The notes: generated by a model not told the origin, from the letters alone. 64,000 nucleotides of DNA from JABDMH01 sp965222645 (GCA_965222645.1 OZ244968.1:3906001-3970000); one strand, 5' to 3'; positions 19,301 through 28,519 are shown, counted from the stretch's first letter. A program made the numbers and translations.

Positions 19301-19742
19301 AATCAATTCTATTCTTTTGAAGAATTTCAGGTGCAACCACCTTCTCAGCAAGTGCCTCTGGATAGGTAATAATGATATGTGCTGCGGCCTCCAATCCCGT
19401 AATTTTATTGATTGTTTCCGTGCGTTGCAGCGATTGATTACTGCTTAATTCGCGATAAACACCAGGTAATTTTGACGAATCGGGAAAAAACCAAGCTGGT
19501 TTCTTTGGGAGGAGACTCGCTACATTATGGTAGAAGTAAGATGCTTCTTCCTTGGTATTCGCAACGTACATTATTGGCCGTGGTCTCTGTACATAAGATC
19601 CACAAAAGACAAAGGAATACATTGCGCCCACCATTCCTGTAAGTAAGAAATTCCGTGGTCGCTCCGATTGGAGAGTTTCAGCTACTTCCTGCCCCCGTTC
19701 ATCATCAGCGTACTTGCTGAGGAGTAGCTCCAAATTGTCCAC
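16368..19742 (-). CDS. mfd: Transcription-repair coupling factor Mfd
   Basis: This 1124-residue DNA translocase removes stalled RNA polymerase and recruits UvrA to damaged template strands. An N-terminal UvrB-like region is present (about 1-330). The CarD-like RNA-polymerase-interaction domain follows (about 430-500; LQPGDFVTHIDHGVGRYSGLEKI). The helicase core has Walker A CGDVGFGKTEVA near 590, DEEQ near 690 and LTLTATPIPRTL near 725. Motif VI is HQLRGRVGRSNRKAFCYL, and a C-terminal TRCF domain ends the protein. The start is GTG at 19742, with an in-frame TGA just upstream. Its end overlaps the PH-domain genes. Confidence 0.97.
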   Translation of the reverse strand: MDNLELLLSKYADDERGQEVAETLQSERPRNFLLTGMVGAMYSFVFCGSYVQRPRPIMYVANTKEEASYFYHNVASLLPKKPAWFFPDSSKLPGVYRELSSNQSLQRTETINKITGLEAAAHIIITYPEALAEKVVAPEILQKNRIDLKINETVDVDFLIEVLVDYGFANVDFVYEPGQFSVRGGIVDIFSYGNEWPYRLELFDEEIESIRTFNPMDQLSIKNIANLSIVPNINNQFDDGEKVSILKIIPGDTQIWIHDHSFLLDRLEHCFKQLKDGNQVFTEDEREVSAPVVISPGEIISNLNNFSKVFTGRAPADFMFDSTISYEATPQPSFNKNFTLLIEDLKVLQEKGYISYLFTDNARQVQRFVSIFEDLEADVTLHPVLKSIDQGFIDPYHKISCYTDHQIFQRYHKYNLRRGFTRAQAMTLKFLRELQPGDFVTHIDHGVGRYSGLEKIDINGHLQESVRLIYKNNDILYIGIQSLHKISKYVGKEGSAPALSKLGSDAWKTLKRKTKQKVKDIASELIKLYAKRRASIGYQFAPDNYLQDELEASFFYEDTPDQLQATIDVKADMQKPHPMDRLICGDVGFGKTEVAIRAAFKAVADGKQVAVLVPTTILALQHFKTFSERLHSYGIIINYLNRFKSSAERRIIMEEVAIGKIEILIGTHAILNKNVEFKDLGLLIIDEEQKFGVAAKERLRNLKVNVDTLTLTATPIPRTLQFSLMAARDLSIIRTPPPNRQPIHTETRVFNDDLIKDAIYYEVHRGGQVFFVHNRVKNLAEMKVLLKRLCPDVNIDMAHGQMDAKKLERTLLDFIDGKFDVLLCTNIIETGLDISNANTIIINNAHQFGLSDLHQLRGRVGRSNRKAFCYLFSPPLSTLTSEARKRLRTIEEFSELGSGFNIAMRDLDIRGAGNLLGGEQSGFITEIGFDTYTKILEEAIEELKETEFQDVFKQEEGDRKYVRDVQIETDFEMLIPDDYVNNIQERLNLYTELDNIKNQEELDTYRKRLIDRFGPVPGQVDTLFDTLHIRWLCAELGFERFILKNKKLMSFFVLNPQSRFYETKYFQEVLGFIATRGQDYDLRLKQSSKHLILIKEGVESLEEAKDLLKLLYDQFLLKESAVDV

Positions 19743-19812
19743 AACTCAAAGATACTCCATTTTTCAATCAAAAATTGCGTTCTTCGAGTAGATAAAAATG
19801 CATTAATTGCGC

Positions 19813-20691
19813 ATGATTTCACCGGCCTTTCCTGCAAAATTGTTGCTGTTTGGAGAATACTCTGTTTTGTATGGGGGGGAGGCCTTGGCCATGCCATTAA
19901 CACAATACCGGGGGTTCTGGGAATCGGCTAGGCCCTTGTCAAGCAAATTTTCCGAATGGCTGAATCACATTAAATCGGTCAGCGAGCAATTGACAAACCG
20001 GATCAACTGTGAGAGACTGGACCATTTCCTCCAAAATTCAAGGTTTGTTTCTACCATTCCGGTTGGCGTTGGTCTTGGAAGTTCTGCAGCCCTGAGTGCT
20101 TCGATTTATGATTTATTCTCCGACATGGATGCAGAATCTGATCTCAAGACCATCCGGGAGGATCTCGGAATGATCGAATCATTTTTTCACGGAAAAAGCT
20201 CAGGATTTGATCCTCTGATAAGTTATCTTGGAAAATCGATTTGGCTGATGAGTAAAGATCTCCGGGAGGTAGAAATTGATTTAGATTCATGCAAGTCGAA
20301 TATTTATTTACTGGACAGTGGAGAGAGTAGAAACACTGATAAGCTGGTTGGGTGGTTTGATGCCAGAAGAGAAGAACGAGGTTTTAATACTGAAATGAAG
20401 AAACTGGGGGAATTATCAAATAGGGCTATCAGGCAAATCATAAAACGGAAAGACATTCTTCCTTACGTGAAGGAGATATCGGAACACCAGTATCAATTCT
20501 TGGCAAATCTAATCACTCCACAGGTAAGGATAGTATGGAAGCAGGTTTTAAATGATCCGAACATTGCCATTAAGCTGTGTGGTGCCGGAGGGGGAGGATA
20601 CTACTTAATCTTTTCCAAGAATAAAATTGAGGATAAAGAATGGATTGGGTTGGAGGTCGAGAAAATTAATTCTCCGGGCTTTGTCTACTAA
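19813..20691 (+). CDS. GHMP kinase, mevalonate-kinase-like
   Basis: This protein of 292 residues from the ATG at 19813 begins MISPAFPAKLLLFGEYSVLYGG, the GHMP motif 1. The ATP-binding motif 2 is VGVGLGSSAALSAS near residue 92, and motif 3 is KLCGAGGGGYYLIF near 258. HGKSSGFDPLISY, with the base Asp, matches mevalonate-kinase-type enzymes. Several Bacteroidota have a mevalonate pathway, which would place it in isoprenoid synthesis. No other pathway gene is in the window, so the substrate is inferred. Divergent from mfd with about 70 bp between. Confidence 0.8.
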   Translation: MISPAFPAKLLLFGEYSVLYGGEALAMPLTQYRGFWESARPLSSKFSEWLNHIKSVSEQLTNRINCERLDHFLQNSRFVSTIPVGVGLGSSAALSASIYDLFSDMDAESDLKTIREDLGMIESFFHGKSSGFDPLISYLGKSIWLMSKDLREVEIDLDSCKSNIYLLDSGESRNTDKLVGWFDARREERGFNTEMKKLGELSNRAIRQIIKRKDILPYVKEISEHQYQFLANLITPQVRIVWKQVLNDPNIAIKLCGAGGGGYYLIFSKNKIEDKEWIGLEVEKINSPGFVY

Positions 20692-20719
20692 CTAATAGTT
20701 GGATAGGCGCAATTTTCAT

Positions 20720-21937
20720 TTAAGCTTCTCTTACGGATGAATGAAGCCTTGCTGCCCGTCGGGCTGGCATTGATGCAGCTAGATAACCAATGCTCAGTAC
20801 TACAATTGATGTTACAAAAATATCTGTCCACCGCATTTTAATTGGATAAGTATCTACTACGAATCCCTGCTCCATCGTGATAATTCCAAACTCCTTTTGA
20901 ATGACATAGAGAACAACAGCGATAATTATTCCACTCACCAATCCCAGTAGGGTATAATAAAGCCCGAGGCGTAGAAATATTTTTTTCACCATTGTCGGGG
21001 TGCTTCCCAGAGCTTTTAAAATGGCTACATCTTTTTTCTTGTCTAAAACAATCATCCATAGACAGCCGACTAAATTAAATGCAATAAGCAGAATCATTAA
21101 ACTTGCGATTAATGATGCCATCCATTTTTCGATATTCATGAGTTTCAAAAATTCTTCATCCTGCTCAAATCGATTTTGCACCGCATAGTTTTCACCTAGA
21201 TAATCTTGTATTTGTGTTTGTATGACGTCGATATTTGCATTTTCCTTCAATCTTATTCCGAGAAAACTTATTTCGCCGGTTCGACTCAAAATTGACTGAG
21301 CAAACAGCAGTGGAACTAATACAATTTGGTTGTCGATATCCTGTTGGACAGAAAAAACTCCGGCTGGTTTGATCAGTCTTTTCTTTATGGGGTTGAGCGA
21401 TGATGGGGAGGCTTTTCGATCTGGCAACAACACACTGAGATTTTCAAAAGCATTGAGTACATCCACTGATAGATTTCGGGCCATGCCCGAGCCCAATACA
21501 GCGTATTGAAATTCATCATCTTCCAGGAGGAAATTTCCTTCGATCAGTGTGCTATCTATACTGGTTACTTTGTTAAAGGAACTATCCACGCCGGTAAGCG
21601 TGCCGAAATACGGGATATTTTGATACTCAAACGCTGCTGTTTCTTCAATTACCTTGGTGATTGCATCGACGCCCTCAATATCCTTCAACTTTTTTATTGT
21701 CTCGTCATTTTCTGTAAAAAACTTTCCTGTGGCCGGTAGCACTTTCAGCTCCGGATTAAATTGGTTCATCATACTTGCTATGAGCTCACCAAATCCGTTG
21801 AAAACTGACATCACTAAAATAAGTGCTGCAGAACCTAATGAAAGACCGAGGATCGTTACTCCGGAAATAATATTAATGAAGTGGGTTCCTTTGGTCGAAA
21901 ATAAATATCGACTTGCAACGGAGGAAATAAAACTCAT
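20720..21937 (-). CDS. LolC/LolE-like ABC transporter permease (FtsX family)
   Basis: This 405-residue protein has the FtsX/MacB layout. The first membrane segment is near residues 20-45 (GVTILGLSLGSAALILVMSVF), and a periplasmic core domain covers about 50-265. Three C-terminal membrane segments follow at about 270-390. The N-terminus FISSVASRYLFSTKGTHFINIIS is typical of the LolC/E branch, which extracts lipoproteins from the inner membrane together with the ATPase LolD. No ATPase gene is adjacent. Its ATG overlaps the stop of the upstream GH3-fusion gene (ATGA), so it is translated as part of that operon. Confidence 0.87.
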   Translation of the reverse strand: MSFISSVASRYLFSTKGTHFINIISGVTILGLSLGSAALILVMSVFNGFGELIASMMNQFNPELKVLPATGKFFTENDETIKKLKDIEGVDAITKVIEETAAFEYQNIPYFGTLTGVDSSFNKVTSIDSTLIEGNFLLEDDEFQYAVLGSGMARNLSVDVLNAFENLSVLLPDRKASPSSLNPIKKRLIKPAGVFSVQQDIDNQIVLVPLLFAQSILSRTGEISFLGIRLKENANIDVIQTQIQDYLGENYAVQNRFEQDEEFLKLMNIEKWMASLIASLMILLIAFNLVGCLWMIVLDKKKDVAILKALGSTPTMVKKIFLRLGLYYTLLGLVSGIIIAVVLYVIQKEFGIITMEQGFVVDTYPIKMRWTDIFVTSIVVLSIGYLAASMPARRAARLHSSVREA

Positions 21938-24858
21938 GATTGATCTTGAACAAAAGATGGGAGGAAAGCGCGATAAATAGCCTCTTGAATTTTAGACCGG
22001 TAGTCTTCCTGATTGAGGAGATTATTGTTCATCGTAGGATAGGTGCGATTACTGAGGAAAATATAAATGAGTTTATATTCCGGATCAACCCATACACATG
22101 TGCCTGTAAAACCGAAATGGCCAAATGCAGCATCAGATGCAAATCGACAAATGTTGGGTTTGGATTTAGGTTGTAGTTCCTTCATGTCAAACCCTATACC
22201 GCGTCGAGACGACCCCAGATGCCTTGTAGTAAACATTTTTATGGTTTCGGGTTTTAGATATTGCACACCACCATAATATCCATTATTTAATAGCATTTGA
22301 AAGATTTTGACCAAATCACCCGAGTTGGAAAATAGTCCTGCATGACCACTTACACCACGCAACATCGCAGCTCCCATATCGTGTACATATCCCTGGATAT
22401 CTGCAAACCTGAAATATTCATCCCGTTCTGTCGGGACTATGTCTTCCTTTCTAAAACTTTCTAATGGATTAAATGTCGTGCGATTCATATTTAGGGGTTG
22501 ATAATAATTTTGTTCCACAAATTGATCAATAGATACCCCCGCTAATTTCTCTACAATCCGTGCAATCATGTAAAATCCAAGATCGCTATAACGATAATTT
22601 TTATTCGGCCGTAAGTCTGAATCTACAATCATTTGCCAGATCGTATCCGGATAATCGGAACGGAGAAAAAGATCATCCAAAACTTTGACATTAAATTTTT
22701 CGGAAAATTCGCTGGCATAGTAAGCAGAGGATGGCCGGTTTGTCTGAGTAGCCAATGTGGCTTTGTAAAATGGAATCCACGGTTTTAACCCAGCCTGATG
22801 TGTCATGATTTCAGCTAGGTTCATTTTGGCCTTGTTCGTACCTTCCAACTCCGGTAAATAATTGACAATTGATGTTTTAAGGTCCAATTTGCCTTGATCG
22901 TGAAGCTTCATCACGGCCATTGTAGCCGCTGTAATCTTGGTGACACTTGCCAGGTCGTATAGATGATTCCTTTGTACAGGTCTGTCATTTTTATAAGTGT
23001 GATAACCGTAATTCTTTTGGTAAACCACTTTACCCTCCTTGGCAACCAGTAACTGTGCACCCGGGGATGCCTTCTTTTTTATGAGTTCGTATACGAGTTG
23101 GTCTACCTTCTTCAGACTATCCATATTGAGGCCAATACGTGTAGGCACAGAATAGCCAATACGATAGTTATCACCTTGGGTATCAACTCCCATTCCATAG
23201 GCGCTTCTGACATTAGCCGAGACAGGTAATCTGCCCTTGAACGGGATTGCACCAAACAGAGCTTGTGCAGTAATGTTTTGGGTGAGTCGATCGTCGTCAT
23301 AGGCCACGATAACTTTATCAAAATCATCAAAAAATCTCAAGCTGTAGGGATTTCCAAAAATGACAAGTACTACGTCAGTTTCTTCGCGGAGTGATTTTAA
23401 AAAATCGAGCGTCGAGTCCTTCAAACCGAAATTGTTTCTGGCATGCTGTGACATCCCATGCAAGCTCACAATTACCCTCTTGTATTTCTTTAGTTTTTGA
23501 AGGAGCTTTACTTTTTGGTCCCCCTCTATTCCATTGGGAGCCAAATACCTCGGCATCTCATCATACTCGTTTATCATGACCTGAAAATGAGACAATAGAG
23601 ATGATCCGATACTTAGTGAGGCCGCGGCCTCTTGTCTTCTCAGTAAGGGAACAAGATCACTCTCGTTTCGTACCAGTGTGATGGCATTTTCAATCAGCTG
23701 ATGCTTTAAGCCCAAAACATGGTTGCGGTTTAGATCTGATCGCAGGCCCACTTCGTCTGATGGCTCATATTTGTGGAGACCCAGACGAAACTTAGCCCGG
23801 AGAACCCTGCGCACACTCTCATTAATCCGGTCTTCATGCATTTTTCCAGTAGCCAAATTCTCTTTTATCATCGCAAAGGATTTATCGATATCATTCGGTA
23901 ACAACAGGATATCGTTTCCCGCTTCCAGTGCCTTTATTTCAACCTCGCCGTTTTCATAATGCTTTGCTACGGCTTGCATCTCCAGCGCGTCGGTGTAAAC
24001 CAACCCATTGAATTTCATTTTCTTTCGAAGGAGATCATTGATGACCCGGTGTGACAATGTGGTGGGAATATTGTCACGATTATCCAGTGCAGGCACGTGG
24101 AGATGTGCCACCATCACACTGGCGATATTTTGTTTTATTAATGTCTCAAACGGAAATAGCTCCAGATCTTCCAATCTATTGAGATCATGACTTATCACCG
24201 GGAGCTCATGGTGACTGTCAATGTCAGTATCTCCGTGTCCCGGAAAGTGCTTTGCGCACGCGGCAACTCCGTGATCCTGGAGCCCACGCATAAACATATA
24301 TCCCTTAGTAGACACATTGTATTTATCTTCACCAAATGATCGAAAATTGATTACTGGATTTGCAGCATTGTTATTTACATCGAGTACAGGAGCAAAATTG
24401 ACATGTACGCCCAGCCTTTTCATTTGCCTCGCAATTTCCTTTCCGTACTCATAGATTAAACTATTGTCCTGTATTGCACCAAGCATTAGTGCTCTTGGAA
24501 AATCAATAACGCCATCTTTAAATCTCATGCCAAGACCCCATTCGGCGTCCATAGCAACCATCAATGGTAGATTTGACAATTCCTGATAATCGTTGATCAG
24601 GCGCAAGTGTTTTTTCGGAGTGCCCTGGAAGAAGCACAAGCCACCGACATGGTATTTGGCAATCTGCCGTTTCACCTCTGTGATATGATCATTCCCCAGG
24701 TCGGAGTGGGCTCTGATCATGAAAAGCTGACCCAGTCGCTGGTCTAATGACATTTTTGATAGAGTCGACTCCACCCATTCTTCTTCTGTAGGTTGTGCGC
24801 CCAAAAACACCCAGGCGCAAAGAAAAATAGCGAGGTAATGTGATCGGTACAGTCTCAT
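21934..24858 (-). CDS. Glycoside hydrolase family 3 (NagZ-like) fused to class C beta-lactamase-like serine hydrolase
   Basis: This 974-residue secreted protein has a signal peptide to about residue 21. The GH3 domain (about 25-370) carries the NagZ catalytic loop KHFPGHGDTDIDSHHELP and the nucleophile segment VYTDALEM, suggesting beta-N-acetylglucosaminidase action on peptidoglycan fragments. A GH3 C-terminal-type region follows (about 385-560). The last ~390 residues are a beta-lactamase-like serine hydrolase with SxxK (SVTK), a YxN-type YSD and a C-terminal HFGFTGT. Such fusions are common in Bacteroidota and probably act in cell-wall turnover. It starts 2 bp after the upstream glycosyltransferase gene ends and overlaps the LolC/E-like gene. 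Confidence 0.92.
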   Translation of the reverse strand: MRLYRSHYLAIFLCAWVFLGAQPTEEEWVESTLSKMSLDQRLGQLFMIRAHSDLGNDHITEVKRQIAKYHVGGLCFFQGTPKKHLRLINDYQELSNLPLMVAMDAEWGLGMRFKDGVIDFPRALMLGAIQDNSLIYEYGKEIARQMKRLGVHVNFAPVLDVNNNAANPVINFRSFGEDKYNVSTKGYMFMRGLQDHGVAACAKHFPGHGDTDIDSHHELPVISHDLNRLEDLELFPFETLIKQNIASVMVAHLHVPALDNRDNIPTTLSHRVINDLLRKKMKFNGLVYTDALEMQAVAKHYENGEVEIKALEAGNDILLLPNDIDKSFAMIKENLATGKMHEDRINESVRRVLRAKFRLGLHKYEPSDEVGLRSDLNRNHVLGLKHQLIENAITLVRNESDLVPLLRRQEAAASLSIGSSLLSHFQVMINEYDEMPRYLAPNGIEGDQKVKLLQKLKKYKRVIVSLHGMSQHARNNFGLKDSTLDFLKSLREETDVVLVIFGNPYSLRFFDDFDKVIVAYDDDRLTQNITAQALFGAIPFKGRLPVSANVRSAYGMGVDTQGDNYRIGYSVPTRIGLNMDSLKKVDQLVYELIKKKASPGAQLLVAKEGKVVYQKNYGYHTYKNDRPVQRNHLYDLASVTKITAATMAVMKLHDQGKLDLKTSIVNYLPELEGTNKAKMNLAEIMTHQAGLKPWIPFYKATLATQTNRPSSAYYASEFSEKFNVKVLDDLFLRSDYPDTIWQMIVDSDLRPNKNYRYSDLGFYMIARIVEKLAGVSIDQFVEQNYYQPLNMNRTTFNPLESFRKEDIVPTERDEYFRFADIQGYVHDMGAAMLRGVSGHAGLFSNSGDLVKIFQMLLNNGYYGGVQYLKPETIKMFTTRHLGSSRRGIGFDMKELQPKSKPNICRFASDAAFGHFGFTGTCVWVDPEYKLIYIFLSNRTYPTMNNNLLNQEDYRSKIQEAIYRAFLPSFVQDQS

Positions 24859-24860
24859 AA

Positions 24861-26783
24861 CTAGTTTCCTACTTGAGGGTTGAGCTCCTTTGCTCTAGCG
24901 ATATAACGCATTCCCGAAGTAGTGTCTTGTATGGCAAGATACGCTATTCCGAGATTATAGTTGGTCCAGGAATCGTCAGGTTTACTTTCCAGCGCCTTGA
25001 GGAAATGAGCGATTGATCGTTGCGTGTCACGGCTGTTGCCATATGCAATGCCAAGAAGCCGGTTGGTTTCATAATCATCGGGCAAGTACTCAAGAGCTTT
25101 TTTCAGGGAACTGATGGCACCCTGGAGGTCGCCTTGTTTCTCACCCAAGTGCCGCCCCAGATCCCTGTAGGCCAGGGCTCTATTGTCTAAGGCCTCCTGA
25201 TAACCCGGAGACAGATCCAGGGCACTGTTGTACTTTTTTATTGCTTCATCATATTCTTGAATGTAATAGTGGGCATTCCCGGAGAGCAAGAATGCATTCC
25301 GGTAGGTGGGATGAATCTCGATTGCCCTGTCGAGGTGCGACAATGCCCTTCTCATCGCCTGAGATTTTTGGAGAGAGTCCGTCAAAGCATAGGACTGAGC
25401 GATAATTTCTCCTCCAGCAGCATTCTGGACTTTGGCACTGCGAGATGAAGTTATCACATCAGTTGTGAAAAGGGTGTAGTTGTCCTTCCATGCTTTATTG
25501 CGGATGACGGTCTTGATACTAAATAGAAAGGAGATACCACATATCGTCACCCAAGCTGTCCTTGGGCCATATTTTCGCTTGAGCCAGAGAAAGAATGATC
25601 CTCCTAAAAGCGCGATGGAGTAAGACGGAGTAAATAGAAACCGCTCTGATAAATGTGTCCCAATCGGGAACAAAATATTAGTAGTAAGGAAGAGGGTGGT
25701 CAGGAAGAAGAGAATGGAAAAGGATATTACCTTTTTTCTAATTCCAAATTTAATGACTAAAAATAAGAGCCCGAGATAGGTGAATAATCCGAGTAAGACT
25801 TTGGGGTTGGAAAAATTTGTGATGTCAAAATATTTGGGGTAATAATCATGAGTCAGTGGATGTGGAAAGACCAGCAACTGAATGTTTTTTAAAAGCCCAA
25901 GAATTACAAGAGGAATTTTTTCTCCAAGGTTCATATAGATGTATTGACCATCTACAAATTTTACAAAGGGATTGTTCATGAGTTCTAAAGGGGCATCACC
26001 ACCGAAAGCATATCCCAAAACGGAAATTCTCAAAACCATGTATAACAAGAATGCAGCTACTGACGGAACAATAGCACGAACTATTTTTCTGGGCCGACCT
26101 TTTTTGAAGAAATAGATCGCAAGGGGAATTACAGCCAGAAATGCAACGGCATTCTCTTTTGAAAGAATAGCTGACAGGAAAAAAAAGCCCGATACAATAC
26201 CGTACTTTAACTCTTTTCTAAAATAGTAACGACTAGAGAAGTATACACACCACAAGCCAAACAGGAGAACGAGGATTTCGTCCCGACCCTTAATATTTGC
26301 TACGGCCTCAGTGTGTAGAGGATGTGTGGCAAAAATAAGAGCAACAATTCCGGCAAAAATAATTCTTACAGATGGAGACAAATGAGATTTGGCAAAATAG
26401 TGGGTGATATAAAATATTGATAGAACGGTAAGGACAAATAATATAATATTTCCGATGTGACCCGCCAGTGGATTCTGCCCAAAGGAGCTGTATTCAAGTG
26501 CAAACATAGCTTGTGACAGGGGCCTGTATCGACCACCGCTTACAAGATTGGCTTTTCCTTCCTGCTGGAAGAATCCGTAAAATGTGTCGTGAGTGAAAAT
26601 GTTTTTTAATCCTGAAATTCCTTCTTTTGTAAATACATTTTCTGTAATCACGATCGCATCGTCGAGTGTGAAATCGTGGCTGACTGTATTGACATACAAC
26701 AAAATGGTAAGGGCGGTCAGAAATATGTAGACGTGTTTTTTCCGGATGGATCTCGTTTCTGTACGTTTCTTTTTTGAAGCCAT
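24861..26783 (-). CDS. TMTC-like membrane glycosyltransferase with C-terminal TPR repeats
   Basis: This 640-residue protein has a Lys/Arg-rich start and about ten membrane segments (about 17-415). The GT-C-type loop FTLDDAIVITEN comes after the first span, and GGRYRPLSQAMFALEY follows. About four or five TPR motifs sit at 465-630 (HPTYRNAFLLSGNAHYYIQE, then YNSALDLSPGYQEALDNRA, and more). The architecture matches eukaryotic TMTC and related bacterial proteins that transfer sugars from lipid carriers to protein; acceptor and sugar are unknown. It sits 27 bp downstream of trhO and 2 bp before the GH3 fusion, in one operon. Confidence 0.82.
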   Translation of the reverse strand: MASKKKRTETRSIRKKHVYIFLTALTILLYVNTVSHDFTLDDAIVITENVFTKEGISGLKNIFTHDTFYGFFQQEGKANLVSGGRYRPLSQAMFALEYSSFGQNPLAGHIGNIILFVLTVLSIFYITHYFAKSHLSPSVRIIFAGIVALIFATHPLHTEAVANIKGRDEILVLLFGLWCVYFSSRYYFRKELKYGIVSGFFFLSAILSKENAVAFLAVIPLAIYFFKKGRPRKIVRAIVPSVAAFLLYMVLRISVLGYAFGGDAPLELMNNPFVKFVDGQYIYMNLGEKIPLVILGLLKNIQLLVFPHPLTHDYYPKYFDITNFSNPKVLLGLFTYLGLLFLVIKFGIRKKVISFSILFFLTTLFLTTNILFPIGTHLSERFLFTPSYSIALLGGSFFLWLKRKYGPRTAWVTICGISFLFSIKTVIRNKAWKDNYTLFTTDVITSSRSAKVQNAAGGEIIAQSYALTDSLQKSQAMRRALSHLDRAIEIHPTYRNAFLLSGNAHYYIQEYDEAIKKYNSALDLSPGYQEALDNRALAYRDLGRHLGEKQGDLQGAISSLKKALEYLPDDYETNRLLGIAYGNSRDTQRSIAHFLKALESKPDDSWTNYNLGIAYLAIQDTTSGMRYIARAKELNPQVGN

Positions 26784-26810
26784 TCGGTTAAATGAATATT
26801 GGGATGCTAA

Positions 26811-27854
26811 TCAAGTAAGGTCTAAATCTTCATTTTTGTGGTTTGCTTTGTAACGGCCTTTACCGAATTTGCTCCCATTAAAAGTCATCGACTTTTTTAC
26901 TGCGTCTCGTTCCTCCATGGGAAGGTCCTTAAATGATTTACATTTTGTAGAGCAGCAATCATTGTATGTTTTGGCACATGTTGAGCATTGGATAAAAAGT
27001 AGATGACAGGCATCATTGTCACAATTAGTATGCGTGTCGCAAGGTGCTCCACATTGATGGCACTTCGAAATGATATCTTCAGAGATGCGCTCACCCAGTC
27101 GTTCGTCAAAGACGAAATTTTTCCCTTTGAATTTGTTGGGTAAGCCTCTAGCTTTCGTTTGGCGGGAATACTCGATAATGCCGCCATCGAGCTGATAGAG
27201 TTTCTTAAATCCCTTGCGCTTAAAATAAGCTGTTGCTTTTTCGCAGCGAATTCCTCCCGTGCAGTACATTATCACAGGACGATTCTCATTTCCAGCGAGT
27301 ATTTCTTCGGTCTTCAGCAGTGCTTCTCTGAAGGTTTCCACATCAGGACAGATGGCATTTTCAAAGTGCCCCACTTCACTTTCGTAGTGATTTCTCATAT
27401 CTACTACCAGTGTGTCTTCGCGATCAGTGAGTTTATTGAATGATTCTGCATCGAGGTGCTCGCCCTTATCGTTAAGATCGAGGTCACGATCATCCAGGCC
27501 ATCTGCCACGATTTTGGACCGCACTTTGATTTTCAAAAGGTAAAATGATTTCCCATCATCTTCTATTGCTATGTTCAGTCTTATATTTTGAAGAAACGAG
27601 TAACCGTTGAGTATCGATTTAAAATCCACAAATTTTCTTTCGGGGACAGAAATTTGACCGTTTATTCCCTCCGTTGCGACATAGACTCTTCCCAGGACTC
27701 CCACTTCAGCAAATTGCCGGTATAGTTTATCCCTAAATTGAACCGGATCATCTATGTCATGGTATTTGTAAAATGACAAAGTAACTCTCGATTCGTTCGA
27801 CTCTCGAAGTTTTTGCTTGAGTATGTCTTTATTGATAATGTTGTACAAACGCAT
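26811..27854 (-). CDS. trhO: tRNA uridine 5-hydroxylase, rhodanese family (TrhO/YceA)
   Basis: This protein of 347 residues from the ATG at 27854 (a TTG lies 6 bp upstream) has an N-terminal YceA-type acylphosphatase-like domain (about 20-115; VATEGINGQISVP). The rhodanese domain (about 140-240) carries the active-site Cys in MYCTGGIRCEKA. The C-terminal Cys-rich region reads CHQCGAPCDTHTNC and continues CSTCAKTYNDCCSTKC. TrhO makes 5-hydroxyuridine at the tRNA wobble position independently of prephenate. It is first in a run of four minus-strand genes; a strong terminator upstream separates it from hsp20. Confidence 0.93.
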   Translation of the reverse strand: MRLYNIINKDILKQKLRESNESRVTLSFYKYHDIDDPVQFRDKLYRQFAEVGVLGRVYVATEGINGQISVPERKFVDFKSILNGYSFLQNIRLNIAIEDDGKSFYLLKIKVRSKIVADGLDDRDLDLNDKGEHLDAESFNKLTDREDTLVVDMRNHYESEVGHFENAICPDVETFREALLKTEEILAGNENRPVIMYCTGGIRCEKATAYFKRKGFKKLYQLDGGIIEYSRQTKARGLPNKFKGKNFVFDERLGERISEDIISKCHQCGAPCDTHTNCDNDACHLLFIQCSTCAKTYNDCCSTKCKSFKDLPMEERDAVKKSMTFNGSKFGKGRYKANHKNEDLDLT

Positions 27855-27982
27855 ACCCAAAATTACGAAGTTCTTGATTTAGTGTACCAAGATTTCCGGG
27901 AGGTATCTCAAATTATTTCAATCTGATGAATTACGGGTTCTTAACCCTGACAGCCCGAAAAATGAGTGCACATGGTCAAAAT

Positions 27983-28023
27983 AAGAATGCTGCGGTAGAA
28001 ACTGATTCCACCGCAGCATTCTT
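27983..28023 (-). terminator. Intrinsic terminator downstream of the Hsp20 gene
   Basis: A perfect 14 bp stem (aagaatgctgcggt at 27983-27996, accgcagcattctt at 28010-28023) encloses a 13-base loop. Read on the minus strand it is followed by attttg. It lies 68 bp past the hsp20 stop and about 130 bp before the trhO start, so it isolates trhO from the sigma-factor/Hsp20 genes. Confidence 0.85.
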
Positions 28024-28090
28024 TGGATCTAAACAATATCTGGATTCTTATTCTCCAGTGACAGATAGTTGAGGTCTCCCATTCAGATAT

Positions 28091-28519
28091 CTAATCCACA
28101 GGCACACTTGACCTCACCGTCTCATGTCCCGGAAGTTTAAACAAAGAGATTTCAAGCACTCCGTCATCGTATCTGGCGGTGATCTTCTCGCGATCCACTG
28201 CCTCGGGCAATTCAAACTTTCGCTCAAAATCATGCTGTTTAAATTCCTTTCTTCTCCAGCTAAACTCATCAGAAGAATTCTCTTGCTTCGAAGCAGCGAT
28301 TACAAGGGTATCGCCTTCGACATTGACCTTGAAATCAGTTTTTTGATATCCCGCAGCATAAACATAGATATTGTATTTATCATCGAGCTCCTGAACATTC
28401 ACGGGGGGATAATTCCACCTTCCATGAAATCCGGACCTCGCATGACGATGGTGCTTTTTCCAAGCGTGGTATTTGGGATGATGCTTCCATGATTTATAAT
28501 GATTTATTCCACAACACAT
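28091..28519 (-). CDS. Small heat-shock protein, Hsp20/alpha-crystallin family, with His-rich N-terminus
   Basis: This 142-residue chaperone has the alpha-crystallin domain at about 42-135: PPVNVQELDDKYNIYVYAAGYQKTDFKV, a beta-6 loop with SWRRKEF, ERKFELPEAVDREKITARYDDGVLEI, and a final LP motif. The first 40 residues are unusual, with two Cys at positions 2-3 and about nine His (HYKSWKHHPKYHAWKKHHRHA). That composition suggests metal binding or membrane/nucleic-acid contact, which is an inference. It follows two small membrane-protein genes and an ECF sigma factor on the same strand. Confidence 0.92.
   Translation of the reverse strand: MCCGINHYKSWKHHPKYHAWKKHHRHARSGFHGRWNYPPVNVQELDDKYNIYVYAAGYQKTDFKVNVEGDTLVIAASKQENSSDEFSWRRKEFKQHDFERKFELPEAVDREKITARYDDGVLEISLFKLPGHETVRSSVPVD

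Noticed and set aside
19747..19754. TATCTTTG on the minus strand as the mfd promoter
   Set aside because: It lies only 4 bp before the GTG start, which would make the mRNA essentially leaderless. It may be a chance match.
21934..24858. GH3/beta-lactamase fusion as an assembly or frameshift artefact
   Set aside because: The single frame is intact, and this two-domain order is common in Bacteroidota proteins of about the same length.
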